Below are positions 33,386 through 43,014 of a DNA stretch of 52,765 nt, in pieces. Position 1 is the stretch's first letter, and each line of letters starts with the position of its first letter. A model generated the notes under the pieces. That model had not been told where the DNA came from and did not search any database. It worked only from the letters and a program-made list of their open reading frames with translations. Origin of the DNA: Dryocola sp. LX212 (GTDB lineage: Bacteria > Pseudomonadota > Gammaproteobacteria > Enterobacterales > Enterobacteriaceae). The position numbers were made by a program, and so were the translations under genes. The stretch is from assembly GCA_041504365.1 (NCBI GenBank), contig CP167918.1:1-52765 (forward strand). The letters are read 5' to 3'.

Positions 33386-33922
33386 TCATTCACTACTGGA
33401 GGTCAGGATAAAAATGCGATGCTTATCGTTAGTATAATAACGATAATTAAATCCATTGAGACTCATAGAGATGCTACTATTATACCATTCATGAATGGTT
33501 AAAAACACTTGAAGACGGAGGTTCTGTATAGCTGTTCGATGGTGATTATCTTCCACTACATCGATCAGACGGTATATGAGGTTCCTAAAACCAGAAGATG
33601 CAGTATGAGGGCCGCTGATAATTATCCCTGTTATTTTTTTAGTGCGTTTGTCTTGCCCCATGATGAGGCAACTATGCCCGATAAGGGGGAGTGTGAAAGT
33701 GTGTATATAAATGGTGTCTGATGAAAGGCAGTGATCGTAATCTATCCCCTGACGCTGTTGCAACGCATCTTCTCTAAGAATAGCGGGCGATGTGTATGTT
33801 GCTACTTGCAGAAGTGAGTTACCTATCATTTGTGGTGACGTGATGATTTCTTGGGCGCCGCTCCTGTTGGAAAAAATTAACAGAATGGACAATGTCATTA
33901 TTTTTTTATTTAAAAAATACAT
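33386..33922 (-). CDS. Unknown exported protein (178 aa)
   Basis: The likely start is the ATG at 33922, giving MYFLNKKIMTLSILLIFSNR, a signal peptide cleaved near GAQ. The mature part is polar with two cysteines (DHCLSS and GHSCLIMG) that could pair in the periplasm. No family recognised. Isolated between two hairpins, with weak translation signals, so expression is uncertain. Confidence 0.55.
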   Translation of the reverse strand: MYFLNKKIMTLSILLIFSNRSGAQEIITSPQMIGNSLLQVATYTSPAILREDALQQRQGIDYDHCLSSDTIYIHTFTLPLIGHSCLIMGQDKRTKKITGIIISGPHTASSGFRNLIYRLIDVVEDNHHRTAIQNLRLQVFLTIHEWYNSSISMSLNGFNYRYYTNDKHRIFILTSSSE

Positions 33923-34285
33923 CTTTAGTGATCTGCAATTTTGAATCAAGGTTGTCTTTAATATAAATTATGTCATATTTTTATTCGTGTGTACAAATAA
34001 GTTCAATCTGATCAAGAATATTTTTCTTGGATGCTAAGATAATACGCAGATATCTTCAAACAAATCAGATGAAACTACATAGATTCAATCAACTTCGTTA
34101 GTAATAACAAAATATTCTCGAACAACAAAATGATTGGGACTTCTGTATAAGCCGGATCCCCCCAAAAAAACTGGCATTTTGATAGAATATGTCAAGTAAA
34201 ACTTCATAACTTCAGACGACATCAGTGATACAGAACTGTATTAACGGTGGTCAGTAGGTAAGGACAGGACGGGCGACCTGATTGA

Positions 34286-34309
34286 GAGAGCATTCATAAT
34301 TCTGTGTCA
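34286..34309. repeat. Solo 24-bp IS256-family end
   Basis: These 24 bases (GAGAGCATTC to TCTGTGTCA) are identical to the outer end of the IS256-family element at 18834-18857 read in reverse. Identity stops on both sides. No transposase sequence is attached. It is either a deletion scar of a former copy or a hot spot. Confidence 0.75.
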
Positions 34310-34386
34310 GAAGTGTCTAGATTATCCATGACGATTCAGTTCCCAGACGCATTTTACCTTTCCAGGCTATGACAAATTTAGTTTTT

Positions 34387-34416
34387 GATACTGTTGGCGT
34401 TTCAGCCAACAGTATC
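34387..34416 (-). terminator. 12-bp hairpin after the invasin-like gene
   Basis: GATACTGTTGGC-GTTTCA-GCCAACAGTATC, a perfect 12-bp stem, 16 bases beyond the stop codon of the minus-strand gene. No T-tract follows, but stability alone suggests termination or 3' end protection. Confidence 0.65.
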
Positions 34417-34431
34417 TTCAAATGAAAGAGG

Positions 34432-36819
34432 CTATCTGGGAGCAGTGAAGATCAATGGTGTCTGCCAGGTAGCAGCCCCTGGAGCTTCGGTTATCAGAAG
34501 GTACCTCCCTGGCCGTATGGCCGTCGCGCTGACTCGCGCAACACCCTGGCTATCCGTAAGCCCTGACGATCTTGAAAGAGTCATGCCCGGAAAACGGCTT
34601 TCAAAATTCACAGTCTTACCGGCAGCAGGGCTACCATCATACCGTGTCAATGTAACCGCAAAAACATCTTCAGACTTACCGTCAGCGGGGGCGTTATTAC
34701 GTTCAATTTCGCTACGATAGCTCATGGGATAAAAATGAACCTCCGTTGTGTCCGTCTTATTATCATCTGTAGAAGCCTGGACCGTCACTGTATTGTGGGT
34801 CACTTTTGAACGAATTGTGGTGGTAGCTCGGCCTTGAGCATCAGTCGTTGCTTGCGGCGTATCTACTTCCGCAAAACCCGATAATGCTGAGAACGTTACG
34901 GGGATGCCTGGGGCTGGCTGGCCCTGGGTATCCGTAACCCATGCTTCAACTTCATCCGTTTCGATATTGTCGCCCACAGCATTATCTTTTATCACTTTCA
35001 GCGTCAGAAGCGTATCCCCGAGAAAGTGGGTGACGACCTGTTGGCTTTCTCCACCATCCAGGCTGGCGGTTACTTCACTTTCACCGGGCTGAGTTGATGT
35101 GAGAGTGGCGCTGAGCAGACCATCTGCATCCGTTTGTCCGCTTTGCGGTGTAATTTGTGCACCGTTAGTGGCCTGAAACGTAATGTTTTCTCCTTTCAGA
35201 GGAGTGCCACTATCATCTGTGACTCTTACCTGTACGCTATTACTAGCGCTACCATTCGCTCTGGCATTATCCGAGATTACGGTAAGAGTCTCTACTGGGG
35301 GAGCATCGCCGACAAAATGCGTCATAACACTCCGGCTTCCCCCTTGCTTCAGGTTCGCAATAACCTCACTCTCTCCGGGTTGAGTTGAGGTGAGGGTAGC
35401 GCTGAGTAGACCATCTGCATCCGTTTGTCCGCTTTGCGGCGTAATTTGTGCACCGTTGCTGGCCTGAAACGTGATGGTTTCCCCTTTCAGCGGGGTACCA
35501 CTATCATCAGTGATGCTAGCCTGTACTCTGTTGTAGGAGAGACCATCCGCTTTAGCATTATCCGACACCACAGTTAACGTCCCGGTGCGGGTTGGTTTAT
35601 CGTCATCATCGGAATACAGCACCTCACCGGTGCTCCATGCTTCAGGTGATGCGTTTCCCTGGTCGTCTCTGGCGATGGCACCAATTTTAAACAGATTGTT
35701 ACCCCCGCTTTGATAAGGGGGAAACGTAATTTCTACACTATCCATCGTCAAAAGGCGCCAATTGCCACCGGCAGCGGTCAATTGATGCATGTCCCAGTCA
35801 ATGGCTGTGACAGGATGGCGTGATGTCACGGTGGCGTTCACGCGGGTTGTATCACCGCCATATCCCTGTAAATGCGCGGGTAAAGAGACGCGAATTAACT
35901 GCTTCTTTTTATACTGCAACACAACCTGATAATTACGATCCGCTACATCATAACGACTAACATCCAGAGCTCGTGTCGTGCTAACTTCCTGCGGATCAAG
36001 TTGGCTGTTCAGAGAAACACCAGGACGCCAGGTAATATTCATTTCAACGTGCGTATCATGTTGTTGTCCGCTTCCTTTTTTTTGTTCTAACGCCAGATCA
36101 AGCAACGGAATAGGGGTGTAGGTCACTCCTGCTGTGACGGCATACGGATTATTTTGCAGGGTATCGTCATCAAACAACGCGACGTCCTTACCGTAATATT
36201 TTTCATATTTCAGCACGCCGCCAAGCTGCGGGTAATCGGGTAAAAATGCGGCCATCCGAATATCAAAACCATTCGCTGGTTTTTCATCATAATCGGCGTG
36301 CAAATCTGAGGTGTGCCAGTCTGTTGTACCAGCATAACCATTGACGGAGAGCTTAAGGTAATCTCGCCACAACTCCAGCCCGAGGCCGGCTCGTCGGTTA
36401 TCACCGGTAATATCATCATCTAAAAAGACATTCCCGCCAAATAACCAGCCATTTCCTGGTTGGTAGCGCCATCCCAATCCCCAGTTAAGCGTGTTTCGAG
36501 AGTTTTGGCGGCGCCATCCCCATTGGCTGTACAACAAACTGTCAGGCCGATCATACAAAGGCAACAGTAAATCTAACGCGCTGCCATCGAAATGATCGCC
36601 AGTGTTAAAATTTGCTCTGGCTGTTCCGAACTGCCCCAGAAAATCATTGATTTTCTGATCAGCTTCATTTGTAAGTTGTGATTTGATCCAGTCTTGCCCA
36701 TTGAGGGACTGAGGTTCCGAACTTGACGGATCGGACTTGCTCGCAGCCAAACCGTTAATAAAATGAAAAGTGAGCAACAAAAAAACTATTGCTCTGATAA
36801 GAATACTTCTATCAGACAT
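34432..36819 (-). CDS. Intimin/invasin-like inverse autotransporter
   Basis: 795 residues from the ATG at 36819 (MSDRSILIRAIVFLLLTFHF, signal peptide); a longer frame to 36906 lacks a leader. An N-terminal inverse autotransporter beta-barrel follows (FLGQFGTARANF...LLLPLYDRPDSLLYSQWGWR...GNVFLDDDITGDNRRAGLG). Then come four Big-1 immunoglobulin-like domains (about 440-530, 531-620, 621-710, 711-795); the first two are nearly repeats of each other. There is no C-type lectin cap as in intimin and no LysM. Type Ve secretion; adhesion role inferred. Monocistronic. Confidence 0.92.
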   Translation of the reverse strand: MSDRSILIRAIVFLLLTFHFINGLAASKSDPSSSEPQSLNGQDWIKSQLTNEADQKINDFLGQFGTARANFNTGDHFDGSALDLLLPLYDRPDSLLYSQWGWRRQNSRNTLNWGLGWRYQPGNGWLFGGNVFLDDDITGDNRRAGLGLELWRDYLKLSVNGYAGTTDWHTSDLHADYDEKPANGFDIRMAAFLPDYPQLGGVLKYEKYYGKDVALFDDDTLQNNPYAVTAGVTYTPIPLLDLALEQKKGSGQQHDTHVEMNITWRPGVSLNSQLDPQEVSTTRALDVSRYDVADRNYQVVLQYKKKQLIRVSLPAHLQGYGGDTTRVNATVTSRHPVTAIDWDMHQLTAAGGNWRLLTMDSVEITFPPYQSGGNNLFKIGAIARDDQGNASPEAWSTGEVLYSDDDDKPTRTGTLTVVSDNAKADGLSYNRVQASITDDSGTPLKGETITFQASNGAQITPQSGQTDADGLLSATLTSTQPGESEVIANLKQGGSRSVMTHFVGDAPPVETLTVISDNARANGSASNSVQVRVTDDSGTPLKGENITFQATNGAQITPQSGQTDADGLLSATLTSTQPGESEVTASLDGGESQQVVTHFLGDTLLTLKVIKDNAVGDNIETDEVEAWVTDTQGQPAPGIPVTFSALSGFAEVDTPQATTDAQGRATTTIRSKVTHNTVTVQASTDDNKTDTTEVHFYPMSYRSEIERNNAPADGKSEDVFAVTLTRYDGSPAAGKTVNFESRFPGMTLSRSSGLTDSQGVARVSATAIRPGRYLLITEAPGAATWQTPLIFTAPR

Positions 36820-37632
36820 ATAAGTATATTCCACTAATATGACAACAAACCGATAGTTTTCGGCCCGCGCCAGAAGCTCTAAAAAATAAATTATAACGGC
36901 TGCCATTTGATTTATCTTTAAATCAAAATGTATCTTGATATAACGATGGGTTTTCCTTTTTGAATAATTGGTGTTTTTGAGAATGGCTATAGGGCCTTTT
37001 ATGATGCGGGCTGGTTGCGTTCTTACGTAATGAAAAACATTCTTTTTTTTCTGAAGTGTAATTCAGCAAAAATATTTTAATATTATTTATCACTTTAATT
37101 TAATAATGATTCTAAAACAGAGAAGTGGACGGTAATACCAATTATTTGTTTTACGTTGTCTATCTTCCTGAACAATGTACGAGTAAACATCAATCCAGTA
37201 GTACAATGCTCCTGAAAGCCTAATACACAGAGTAATTTGCGTGTCGTTTTAGCATAGAGTCTGTGTACCGATAAATATACTTAACGCAAGTGCGGGAGTG
37301 GGGGCGCTACAGATTGGTCGATGTATTCGTGATGCCAGCAAGCCAAAGGGCATGGATGGACGTGGGTTTGATAGATGTGCTGCAGGGCTAGCAAGTGGAT
37401 AATACCGTTTGTCTTGTGAACAGATCACCGCCACTGTGGAGCAGTCCCCTGGTCAGGAAGCTGAATAAGACGTAATGAATATTGCTCAATAGTTGTCTTG
37501 CAAAGAGATACCGGACTGGAAGGATACAAAGATTTCAGCTAACTGCGGACAGAGTGTTACATTGATCTTCCATCAATTTTATCTCAGTAATAATAAGGTG
37601 GCGAAGTGAGAACCTTTCGCCACCTTAAGTAC
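36820..37632. other. Intergenic region, 813 bp
   Basis: The first 370 bases are very AT-rich and contain the promoter side of the invasin-like gene. Around 37273-37402 the plus strand has a short coding-like stretch (NASAGVGALQIGRCIRDASK, then GMDGRGFDRCAAGLASG) ended by a stop, with no start site: a decayed fragment I cannot assign. It ends with the hairpin at 37595-37626. Confidence 0.5.
37595..37626 (-). terminator. 11-bp hairpin after the coiled-coil gene
   Basis: AAGGTGGCGAA and TTCGCCACCTT form a perfect 11-bp stem with a 10-base loop, just after the stop of the minus-strand gene at 37633. Probable terminator. Confidence 0.7.
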
Positions 37633-39906
37633 TTAGTGCAAATGCAAGGATACTTGAACAGGTGTATCGACTTTAACTCCTTCAGGAAGACTGGATGGGG
37701 TATATATATTACCGGCAAAGCCATATAATGTTACCTGCCCGCCTTTCTTTCCACCCTCAACTGCGGACTTAAGCATAAAGGACATGTTATCCGTGTAAGT
37801 AACTTTATTATTATATGAATTCACTATCGACTTCCCGCCAACGATCTTTTCGATGGAGTCAAAAATGACTTTGTCACCTTTGTTGTATTCGCTACGACCT
37901 TTTTTATCAAGCACAACAACAACGCCACCTTTTTGGTCGAGAATTGTTTTTCCAACGACGGCTTTATTCAGACGTTTCTTCCCGCTGTCCGCTTCTTTTT
38001 TCAATGCTGATGTAGCGACATGGTTCATCTCATCGCTTATAGACTTTAATTTATCTTTATCTATTCGCAGGTGTCCGTTGTAACCATCCTGCAATCCAGT
38101 CAGCATTATTCCTTTATCAATATCTATTCCCATCGCACTGCTTTCTTTTACCCGGGCGCGAGTGTCTTCGGCCAGAATTGCCCCTAAAGTATAAGAATGT
38201 TGCTGAAGAGGAGTATCAAGCGAAATAGCCTTGTTACTATCAGATGGCGTAGAAGGGTTGGCTGTGAGAGCCATGTTTTGTTTATTCAACGCATCTACTT
38301 TCACTTGCAGCGTTTTGACTTCTTCCGCTCGGGATGTCTGATTATCATTCAATTCCTGTTGCAGAGTTTCCAGCTGCTGCCGCAGTTTTTCTCCGTCAGC
38401 GCTGAGCGTATCGTTCTTCGCCGCCAGTTCTGTGTTCTGCTTGCTCAGCGTGTCCAGCTTCGCCTGCAGAGCCGCGGCCGCCTCTGCGGCTGCTTTCTGG
38501 CTACCCGTCAGCTGTGTATCTCGGGCACTCATCTGCTGCCGCAGTTTTTCTCCGTCAGCGCTGAGCGTATCGTTCTTCGCCGTCAGTTCTGCGTTCTGTT
38601 TGCTCAGCGTGTCCAGCTTCGCCTGCAGAGCCGCGGCGGCCTCTGCGGCTGCTTTCTGGTTACCCGTCAGCTGTGTATCTCGGGCGCTCATCTGCTGCCG
38701 CAGTTTTTCACCGTCAGCGCTGAGCGTATCGTTCTTCGCCGTCAGTTCTGCGTTCTGCTTGCTCAGCGTGTCCAGCTTCGCCTGCAGAGCCGCGGCGGCC
38801 TCTGCAGCTGCTTTCTGGCTACCCGTCAGCTGTGTATCTCGGGCGCTCATCTGCTGCCGCAGTTTTTCACCGTCAGCGCTGAGCGTATCATTCTTCGCCG
38901 TCAGTTCTGCGTTCTGCTTGCTCAGCGTATCCAGCTTCGCCTGCAGAGCCGCGGCCGCCTCTGCGGCTGCTTTCTGGCTACCCGTCAGCTGTGTATCTCG
39001 GGCGCTCATCTGCTGCCGCAGTTTTTCTCCGTCAGCGCTGAGCGTATCGTTCTTCGCCGTCAGTTCTGCGTTCTGCTTGCTCAGCGTATCCAGCTTCGCC
39101 TGCAGAGCCGCGGCCGCCTCTGCGGCTGCTTTCTGGCTACCCGTCAGCTGTGTATCTCGGGCGCTCATCTGCTGCCGCAGTTTTTCTCCGTCAGCGCTGA
39201 GCGTATCGTTCTTCGCCGTCAGTTCTGCGTTCTGTTTGCTCAGCGTGTCAAGCTGCGCCTGTAGAGACTGGGCTTCTTTAACCCTGGATATCTGATTTTC
39301 TTTTAACGATTTTTGAAGGAGAGTAATTTGCTGATGTAGCGAGTTTTCATCGCGATCTTTGTTAACACTATGCTGGGTCAATGAAAGGTTCTGTTGTGCT
39401 AAAAAGAGAGCTTTTTCTTGCAGCGAAATGGTTTTATACATTTCACTCTGTTTCACCTGCAGTGAGGAGATCTGCTGATTTAGATCTTTCTCCTGGGCGA
39501 CTAGCGAGGTGTTTTTTTTCATCAGCTCCGTATTGTCCTGAGAAAGATGCTCCTGTGCTTGTGAAGGAACCACTGGTGCTCTCGCAACTTGCTGTTTTTT
39601 TCTCAGTTTGTTCTGAAGAGAAGCTATCCTCTGACGTAACATCCGATTCTCTTTCTTCAGCACATCCTCATGGCCCTGATGACTTATATTATTTTTAATA
39701 GAAGAGACCGAAGGTTGTGAGTGATTTATTGTGTTATCTGACGACTCAGATGAGCCTTTTCGGACGCTGGGAGGGGGATCTCCAGGTAATTTGATGGACG
39801 ATATATCGGATAAAAACTGTTCTTCACTCGATGAGGCCGCCTTGGAGGAGGTAGTGAAAGAAACAAGCAAACAGCAGATGATGGCCACACAGCGATTAAT
39901 GTTCAT
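37633..39906 (-). CDS. Exported coiled-coil repeat protein with FKBP-like C-terminus
   Basis: 757 residues. Signal peptide (MNINRCVAIICCLLVSFTTS, cleavage near SKA), a Ser/Asn-rich segment, then a very long coiled coil from about 75 to 560. Within it five full and one partial 53-residue repeats (LDTLSKQNAELTAKNDTLSA...LRQQMSARDTQLTG) span about 217-510. The last 190 residues look like an FkpA/Mip-type dimerisation helix region (YTLGAILAEDTRARVKESSA) and a degenerate FKBP fold (GGKKGGQVTLYGFAG...LPEGVKVDTPVQVSLHLH). A periplasmic or surface rod is inferred; isomerase activity is doubtful. Preceded by a lipoprotein gene 18 bases upstream. Confidence 0.85.
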   Translation of the reverse strand: MNINRCVAIICCLLVSFTTSSKAASSSEEQFLSDISSIKLPGDPPPSVRKGSSESSDNTINHSQPSVSSIKNNISHQGHEDVLKKENRMLRQRIASLQNKLRKKQQVARAPVVPSQAQEHLSQDNTELMKKNTSLVAQEKDLNQQISSLQVKQSEMYKTISLQEKALFLAQQNLSLTQHSVNKDRDENSLHQQITLLQKSLKENQISRVKEAQSLQAQLDTLSKQNAELTAKNDTLSADGEKLRQQMSARDTQLTGSQKAAAEAAAALQAKLDTLSKQNAELTAKNDTLSADGEKLRQQMSARDTQLTGSQKAAAEAAAALQAKLDTLSKQNAELTAKNDTLSADGEKLRQQMSARDTQLTGSQKAAAEAAAALQAKLDTLSKQNAELTAKNDTLSADGEKLRQQMSARDTQLTGNQKAAAEAAAALQAKLDTLSKQNAELTAKNDTLSADGEKLRQQMSARDTQLTGSQKAAAEAAAALQAKLDTLSKQNTELAAKNDTLSADGEKLRQQLETLQQELNDNQTSRAEEVKTLQVKVDALNKQNMALTANPSTPSDSNKAISLDTPLQQHSYTLGAILAEDTRARVKESSAMGIDIDKGIMLTGLQDGYNGHLRIDKDKLKSISDEMNHVATSALKKEADSGKKRLNKAVVGKTILDQKGGVVVVLDKKGRSEYNKGDKVIFDSIEKIVGGKSIVNSYNNKVTYTDNMSFMLKSAVEGGKKGGQVTLYGFAGNIYTPSSLPEGVKVDTPVQVSLHLH
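38382..39255 (-). repeat. 159-bp tandem repeats in the coiled-coil gene
   Basis: Five to six copies with an exact 159-bp period (GCAGTTTTT at 38382, 38541, 38700, 38859, 39018, 39177), nearly identical in DNA. 159 bp is 53 codons, which is 49 + 4 residues: each unit adds one stutter to a heptad pattern. Expected to vary in copy number between isolates. Confidence 0.93.
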
Positions 39907-39924
39907 TCCAGGGTCTCAGTAGGA

Positions 39925-40332
39925 CTATTTTTCCTTTGCAGGAAACTTACCTGCTTTCAACTCGTTATACATATCGTGGGAAAGTTCAGTACAGATATCA
40001 TATAGTTTATATTGATAATAAGGGGTCATAACCATTTTTGTATCCGCTGAAACATGGGGTGCAACGGAGGCGAAATATTTAGCCTCACGGATATTCTGAT
40101 AAAGTTGTTCTTTTTTTTCTGTGTATTTTTGAGGGGATATCTCAACCAGCTGAGATGTCTCATATAAACATGTCTGAAGCCAATCCTCTTTACGAGGTGA
40201 GTTCTGTACAGAAAGTTCAGCTGAAGTAACTGTATTTGGACCGCTCAATGGCTCTATGGGTTTTGAAACACAGCCTTGTAAGGACACTAACCCGGCCAAG
40301 ACAAAAAGGGTTTGCGCAATGTTAGCCTTCAT
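39925..40332 (-). CDS. Small lipoprotein, partner of the coiled-coil protein
   Basis: 135 residues with a lipoprotein leader (MKANIAQTLFVLAGLVSLQG, Cys21 in LQGC). The mature part has two cysteines (TCLYETS and DICTELS) and helical character. It ends 18 bases before the coiled-coil gene on the same strand, so the two form an operon and probably act together at the envelope. Family not recognised. Confidence 0.8.
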   Translation of the reverse strand: MKANIAQTLFVLAGLVSLQGCVSKPIEPLSGPNTVTSAELSVQNSPRKEDWLQTCLYETSQLVEISPQKYTEKKEQLYQNIREAKYFASVAPHVSADTKMVMTPYYQYKLYDICTELSHDMYNELKAGKFPAKEK

Positions 40333-40735
40333 TCAAAAAACCTCAGGTATCAGTACCGAAGCCGGCAGGCTGATCGTTAACAAAACCGGAATACGACAAA
40401 CCGGGCCTACTTTCTTCATCTTTAAGAGATTTTGCGAATATATAAAAAAAGACAATCTCATTAGCATGTTTTCCGCAAGACCTGTGATCTCATTCAAGGA
40501 CCACTCAGAAGAAAGCTCGAAAATCAGCTGAACTACATCAGATCAACTAATATCATAAAGTATACTGTGTTCCTTATTTTATCAGAAATGAGCAAAGGCA
40601 GTCAGCATACTAAACGATGAAATATTACCTCATCATTGCACATTTTTATGTTGCACAACATGCTCCGCATACCAAAAAGTACACTATTGGATTCCAGGGG
40701 CGACAAAAGTTAACAGTAAGCAGTCTCGTTAGGCA
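40333..40735. other. Intergenic region, 403 bp
   Basis: Upstream region of the lipoprotein/coiled-coil operon and end of the next minus-strand gene. AT-rich. No gene or repeat of note. Confidence 0.5.
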
Positions 40736-41155
40736 TTACTTTGTGGATATAAGTGCATCAAGGTCCGAAGGAAGTGACCAGATCCCTAACTTCATCACGT
40801 TGGAACAATAAGTCGCCAAAGTATTATTTTCTCGTCCCCAGCTACTGTGTTCGACTTCCCAAGCTGCTTTGGACCAGTTTCCGTCAATAACATATTGTAG
40901 AAAATTATATTGCATTGCTAAAAAATCCGCCCCCATTACACTCGCCATGAAAACAAGGATATTTTGTCGAGCTGGATTACACGAAAGCATGGCATCCACG
41001 ATTATGCCACTCTCCGAAATTTCAAGATAAGTTTGCTGCAATTTCGTATGTATCTTTAATCTGTAAGGACATTCTTTTGTACCATCACAGATGCCACGCT
41101 GTGAATCTATTGTTTGACAGTGAATCAAACATAACGCCCCCAGAACCTTATTCAT
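40736..41155 (-). CDS. Small protein with T4-lysozyme-like C-terminal pattern
   Basis: 139 residues with an excellent ribosome site (TGGAGGGGGT before the ATG). It starts MNKVLGALCLIHC, a short leader-like stretch; export is possible. Four or more cysteines. From about residue 66 the pattern RQNILVFMASVMGA...FLQYVIDGNWSKAAWEVEHS...LGIW recalls the C-terminal lobe of T4-type lysozymes (R..LI.M.FQMG...L...W..AA.....S.W...TG.W). The N-terminal catalytic Glu/Asp/Thr part is not evident. A cell-wall role is a guess, and it may be an unrelated fold. Confidence 0.6.
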   Translation of the reverse strand: MNKVLGALCLIHCQTIDSQRGICDGTKECPYRLKIHTKLQQTYLEISESGIIVDAMLSCNPARQNILVFMASVMGADFLAMQYNFLQYVIDGNWSKAAWEVEHSSWGRENNTLATYCSNVMKLGIWSLPSDLDALISTK

Positions 41156-42287
41156 ACCCCCTCCAGAAAAGTAATTATTGTATTACTAATGTCATTTTTA
41201 TGATGAATCACTACTTTTGATAAATTATACATTATCATTACGCGATGCATTTTTTATTGATCCCCCGCAAATTAATTTGAATCATCAGTTGCGTCATAGG
41301 TGCTGAATTATCAAATCATTTACTTACTACAATTAAACCATAATATAGAATTAGGTGATATTAATTACGTGGTATTCTCTGTGAGAATCTAAAGCATGCA
41401 TGTTGTATCATTTTTACATGGCCTAAATTTAAAGTTAGATGTTTTGTGAATAAGCCATGTCTTGTGTTTATTGTTAATTGAATTATTATGTTAAATAATG
41501 ATTTTTACAGCCCAGCCCATATTTTACACGAACACGTGTTACTGGGCTTTATTGTTTTTTCTGCAACGGGAGTACTATGCTTATATAATTTGTTTCGTCA
41601 GCGAGACTACCCGCACCACCCGGTCTCTTGGTCGAGCCTTGGTACCATCAGGAATAAAATTTCATCGCTTTTACTATCATCTGATTTATATGGTCGAGCT
41701 CATAAATTCAGCCGAAGTGTACAGTGTGTGAAATCATAACTACGATCTTGATTAATACATTCGGATTTTTTAACAAGCGATTACTATCAACCTCCCACAC
41801 ATGGTGTCACAATTTTGGGTTAACAAATGTTTGAGTTTTTTGTATTAAGTCTGTACTGGCGTGCCAGGTTTTTTTCAGCGTTTAAGGAAACCATATTGTT
41901 TTGAAATTAAACTGGTTATTTTCTTGGTGTTTACTCTCATCCCAAAACTGATATTCACACCCTATATTTAGTCTGCAAATAACAGGAAAGATAAAAAGAT
42001 AATTGGTGAAATATTAAAATGCAATCCATACTTCTTGGTTTGATATCTGTGATTCGTTAATTTTCCCTATAAATACCATATGAAAAAGAAGTGTTAAATC
42101 TTTATTAAATCGTGCTATTTTAATTTATACTCATTACACATCATTTGTTTTGGAGTGGGAATAGTTACAAAAAACAACTTATTGTTTTATTATCCACTTA
42201 TGGAGTACCCCTTCTGTTTTTTTTAAGATATGATGATTTTAAACAAGTTATATTTAAAATCAAGATTCGAATCCAGGGATGTAATAA
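41156..42287. other. AT-rich gene-free region, 1.1 kb
   Basis: Strongly AT-rich, with only weak frames (for example 41488-41739) that lack ribosome sites and family patterns. No HicA-like gene precedes hicB here. Likely H-NS-bound foreign DNA. Nothing else recognised. Confidence 0.5.
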
Positions 42288-42737
42288 ATGTTCACTTACC
42301 CAGTCACTATTACTTATGACGCCGAGACCATGCGTTATCAAGGAATATGTCGGGATTTCCCCTGCGTAAACTGCATCGGCCTGACAGCTGATGAAATCAG
42401 CTCCAGACTAGAAAGGATGCTTATTCAATGTATTGCCAAATTGATACAGCAGCGCCTTCCTGTGCCAGAAGGTTCTGTTGCTAATGAAACAGAGATGAAT
42501 ATCCATCTGCCGCTGCTAGTCGCAATGAAAACTGCACTGCATAATTCATTAGTCGAATCGGGAACGCGGCGAGCGCACCTGGCCCGAAGGCTGGGCATAC
42601 ATGCACCACAAATGAATCGTCTTCTGGATCTTAATCATTTCAGTAGGATAGAAATGCTTGAAAAAGCTTTAATCTTGTCAGGCAAATCAGTCACGCTTAC
42701 CGTTCTTTCAAACGAAAATAAAAAAAGTCTTGATTAA
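42288..42737 (+). CDS. HicB-family antitoxin-like protein without HicA
   Basis: 149 residues. An N-terminal HicB fold (YPVTITYDAETMRYQGICRD...LTADEISSRLERML) is followed by a conserved linker (MNIHLPLLVAMKTALHNSLV) and a C-terminal helix-turn-helix (TRRAHLARRLGIHAPQMNRLLDLNHFSRIEMLEKAL). A normal hicAB pair has a toxin gene of about 60 codons directly upstream; none is found in the 300 bases before it. It could neutralise a chromosomal HicA or act as a solitary regulator. Confidence 0.8.
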   Translation: MFTYPVTITYDAETMRYQGICRDFPCVNCIGLTADEISSRLERMLIQCIAKLIQQRLPVPEGSVANETEMNIHLPLLVAMKTALHNSLVESGTRRAHLARRLGIHAPQMNRLLDLNHFSRIEMLEKALILSGKSVTLTVLSNENKKSLD

Positions 42738-43014
42738 CACAACCAAGACCCCACAGGCATATTGATGCATCGCTGTTAGCAACCTAATAACCATCGATTA
42801 TTTTTCTTTAACACACGTATGATCAGCAAGAGTGATGCAGGATCTACTCGTGGTGATTCTTCATTTAGGGTTTTGAATTCATATTTTACTACCTCATTCT
42901 ATATTTGTTTCTATAAAGAAAATAGAATGCGATCATTAAAATTTATGGGCTGCAGTAGATATCCCAGCTCCGAGCGCCCTGGGTTATTAGTCGTTCAGGA
43001 CGCTCAGTGGCACG

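Larger units (their letters stand above)
33923..34431. other. Intergenic region, 509 bp
   Basis: AT-rich. Contains a solo IS256-type end (34286-34309) and the hairpin after the invasin-like gene (34387-34416). No gene seen. Confidence 0.55.

Noticed and set aside
38197-39295. Long open frames on the plus strand (355 and 287 codons)
   Set aside because: They are opposite-strand shadows of the 159-bp repeats in the coiled-coil gene; low-complexity Cys/Ser/Arg-rich translation, no ribosome site, while the minus frame has signal peptide and heptads.
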